6,692 nt of DNA from Chthonomonadaceae bacterium (lineage in GTDB: Bacteria; Armatimonadota; Chthonomonadetes; Chthonomonadales; Chthonomonadaceae), in NCBI GenBank assembly GCA_025355115.1, contig JANXLO010000364.1, forward strand, positions 1-6,692, written 5' to 3'. Positions 6,062 through 6,692 of this stretch are shown piece after piece (position 1 is the first letter of the stretch; every line of letters starts with the position of its first letter). Both the position numbers and the translations under genes were made by a program. Under the pieces are notes generated by a model that had not been told where the DNA came from, did not search any database, and saw nothing but the letters and a program-made list of their open reading frames with translations.

Positions 6062-6341
6062 AGAGCGTTTCCTTTCCGATACGGGTCTGCGTTCTGTTGA
6101 CGCCTTGCTGCAAACTGACGCGACAAAAAAGCCGCCTGACTGGATGGGTCAGCGGCTGAGGTTGCGGGAGAAGTTCGATGAAAGCGCGGGGGCTAAGGGG
6201 AGCTTAAAGCGCAGACGGAACGACGCAGCAACACGCCGCCGAGCTCGGTGTCAACCGACGCGGGCGAAGCCTCCTGAATGGCATAGGGCTGTATGTGCTG
6301 TGCGGACAAAATAGCTCTCACTCTCTTCTCAGTGCAATGCT
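6062..6341 (-). promoter_or_regulatory. Long thrS 5' leader with internal terminator (attenuator-like)
   Basis: Transcription from the promoter at 6375-6347 should start at about 6341-6339, leaving roughly 280 untranslated nt before thrS. The leader holds a complete intrinsic terminator (6157-6125) about 60 nt upstream of the start codon, so thrS expression from this promoter requires readthrough or antitermination. It also holds the SacI-like palindrome CCGAGCTCGG (6239-6248). The segment 6242-6235 (TCGGCGGC on the minus strand) could pair with GCCGCTGA (6156-6149), the 5' arm of the terminator, as an antiterminator. No T-box is present: there is no TGG between the start site and the terminator on the transcribed strand. 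The alternative is an independent small RNA of about 215 nt spanning 6341-6125. Confidence 0.6.
6125..6157 (-). terminator. Intrinsic terminator within the thrS leader
   Basis: In minus-strand direction AGCCGC-TGAC (6157-6148) pairs with GTCA-G-GCGGCT (6140-6130), giving ten pairs, a single bulged base (6136) and a 7-nt loop. It is followed at once by six T (6130-6125). The sequence is a strong rho-independent terminator, placed after a consensus promoter and before thrS. Confidence 0.85.
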
Positions 6342-6346
6342 TTTCT

Positions 6347-6375
6347 ATTATAAGCGTAACAGCGTCGTTTGTCAA
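6347..6375 (-). promoter_or_regulatory. Consensus sigma-70 promoter for thrS / leader RNA
   Basis: TTGACA (minus strand 6375-6370) and TATAAT (6352-6347) are separated by exactly 17 bp, a perfect match to both hexamers at the optimal spacing. Expected start is at about 6341-6339. A promoter this strong suits a constitutively transcribed RNA controlled after initiation. The spacer and surroundings are not coding on either strand. Confidence 0.88.
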
Positions 6376-6407
6376 GGATAGCAGGAACAGGAAAGCAGGC
6401 TGTCTAT

Positions 6408-6443
6408 GCCTGGCCGAGTCGTTTCTGTCGGACTCGGCCAGGC
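6408..6443 (-). terminator. Perfect 13-bp hairpin after the right-edge gene
   Basis: GCCTGGCCGAGTC (6408-6420) is exactly complementary to 6431-6443, with a 10-nt loop. It lies 29 nt downstream of the stop of the minus-strand gene entering from the right and about 32 nt upstream of the thrS -35 box. Neither side has a T run (minus strand continues ATAGACAGCCTGCTTT), so it is a hairpin terminator of the U-poor kind or a 3' end stabiliser. Confidence 0.55.
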
Positions 6444-6472
6444 TACTGCGGGGAAGCTTGAACGAGGAATCC

Positions 6473-6692
6473 TTATGGGAGAGTGACGTCCGCCGTGCCG
6501 TTGATCGTGAAGCTGCCTCTTGCGCCTGAGGAGTTGTCTTCGCCAGTGGCAAGAGTGACGTTGGTCAGGTGAAGCTTGTAGTTTTTGCCGGTAATGGAGT
6601 CCACTATCGCGCTGCCTCCGGTCGCGATCCAGCTGGACGCCGTGCCTGCCGAGGACTCCGTGTAGTTGAGTGAAGTTGCGCCCGAGACGCCC
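6473..6692 (-). CDS. C-terminal end of a Gly/Ser/Thr-rich, probably secreted beta-protein (5' end outside window)
   Basis: Reading the minus strand from 6691 gives 72 residues, beginning GVSGATSLNYTESSAGTASS and ending SFTINGTADVTLP, then TAA at 6475-6473. The frame is open through the right edge, and the segment is too short to include its start. Codons keep GC-rich third positions and the composition is Gly, Ser, Thr, Asn and Val with alternating hydrophobic residues (WIATGGSAIVDSI, YKLHLTNVTLA, GSFTINGTADVTL), which suggests antiparallel beta strands of an extracellular or cell-surface domain. No Cys and few charged residues are present. The Gly-x-Phe-Thr-x-Asn-Gly-Thr ending is a common close for secreted beta-sandwich proteins, but I cannot name a family. 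The gene ends 29 nt before a perfect 13-bp hairpin and is separate from thrS, which has its own promoter. Confidence 0.7.
   Translation of the reverse strand, partial: GVSGATSLNYTESSAGTASSWIATGGSAIVDSITGKNYKLHLTNVTLATGEDNSSGARGSFTINGTADVTLP

Noticed and set aside
4190..6100. A 636-codon open frame on the + strand across thrS
   Set aside because: It lies antisense to the clearly conserved thrS gene. GC-rich codon use commonly leaves the opposite strand open, and the translation has no recognisable domain and an Arg/Val/Leu/Ala-biased composition.
6193..6321. Leader peptides in the thrS leader (GTG at 6321-6319, 42 codons; ATG at 6284-6282, 26 codons with three consecutive Cys codons)
   Set aside because: Neither has a properly spaced ribosome binding site and each has only one Thr codon, so ribosome stalling on threonine shortage is not supported.
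6125..6341. T-box riboswitch for thrS
   Set aside because: Position and terminator fit, but the transcribed strand has no TGG and no T-box-like GGGTGG..CCGCG segment before the terminator, so the required pairing with the tRNA acceptor end cannot form.
6193..6552. A 119-codon minus-strand frame upstream of thrS
   Set aside because: It runs through the consensus thrS promoter and overlaps the 3' end of the right-edge gene in another frame. Its translation has no protein-like pattern.

Overview
The window is GC-rich (about 60% by eye) bacterial chromosome with dispersed, mostly single-gene transcription units. No tRNA, rRNA, CRISPR array, transposase or phage gene is visible. The gene set (TGS-less threonyl-tRNA synthetase, lone pilin-like protein with a GFTLVELL signal, xylose-isomerase-like TIM barrel, Asp-less amidohydrolase, Tim44-like membrane protein) suggests a diderm-type environmental bacterium. 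Armatimonadota or a neighbouring phylum is my best guess, but it is only an impression from protein style.

Layout, left to right. (1) The C-terminal part of an amidohydrolase runs in on the + strand and ends at 566, followed by a perfect 13-bp hairpin. (2) A type IV pilin-like/pseudopilin gene lies at 781-1194 on +, closed by a strong intrinsic terminator at 1237-1267. (3) A sugar phosphate isomerase/epimerase-like TIM-barrel gene lies at 1419-2249 on +, probably starting at TTG. (4) A Tim44-like domain membrane protein lies at 2428-3168 on +. (5) Convergent to it, on the minus strand, is a cysteine-rich 277-residue protein of no family I can name (3284-4117). It has its own terminator at its 3' end and an AT-rich palindrome in its putative promoter. 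(6) thrS lies at 4310-6061 on minus with its own terminator. (7) Upstream of thrS is a consensus sigma-70 promoter (TTGACA, 17 bp, TATAAT). A leader of about 280 nt separates it from the thrS start, and an intrinsic terminator sits inside that leader. (8) The 3' end of another minus-strand gene, for a Gly/Ser/Thr-rich and probably secreted protein, enters from the right edge.

Neighbouring genes are not linked by an obvious pathway: nearly every one has its own terminator, and I see no operon. The most interesting part is the thrS leader. A promoter, a long untranslated RNA and a terminator ahead of the coding region is the architecture of transcription attenuation. The leader between the start site and the terminator contains no TGG trinucleotide, so it cannot carry a canonical T-box, and its small reading frames are not threonine-rich. 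It is therefore either an attenuator of another type or a separate small RNA of about 215 nt placed just before thrS.
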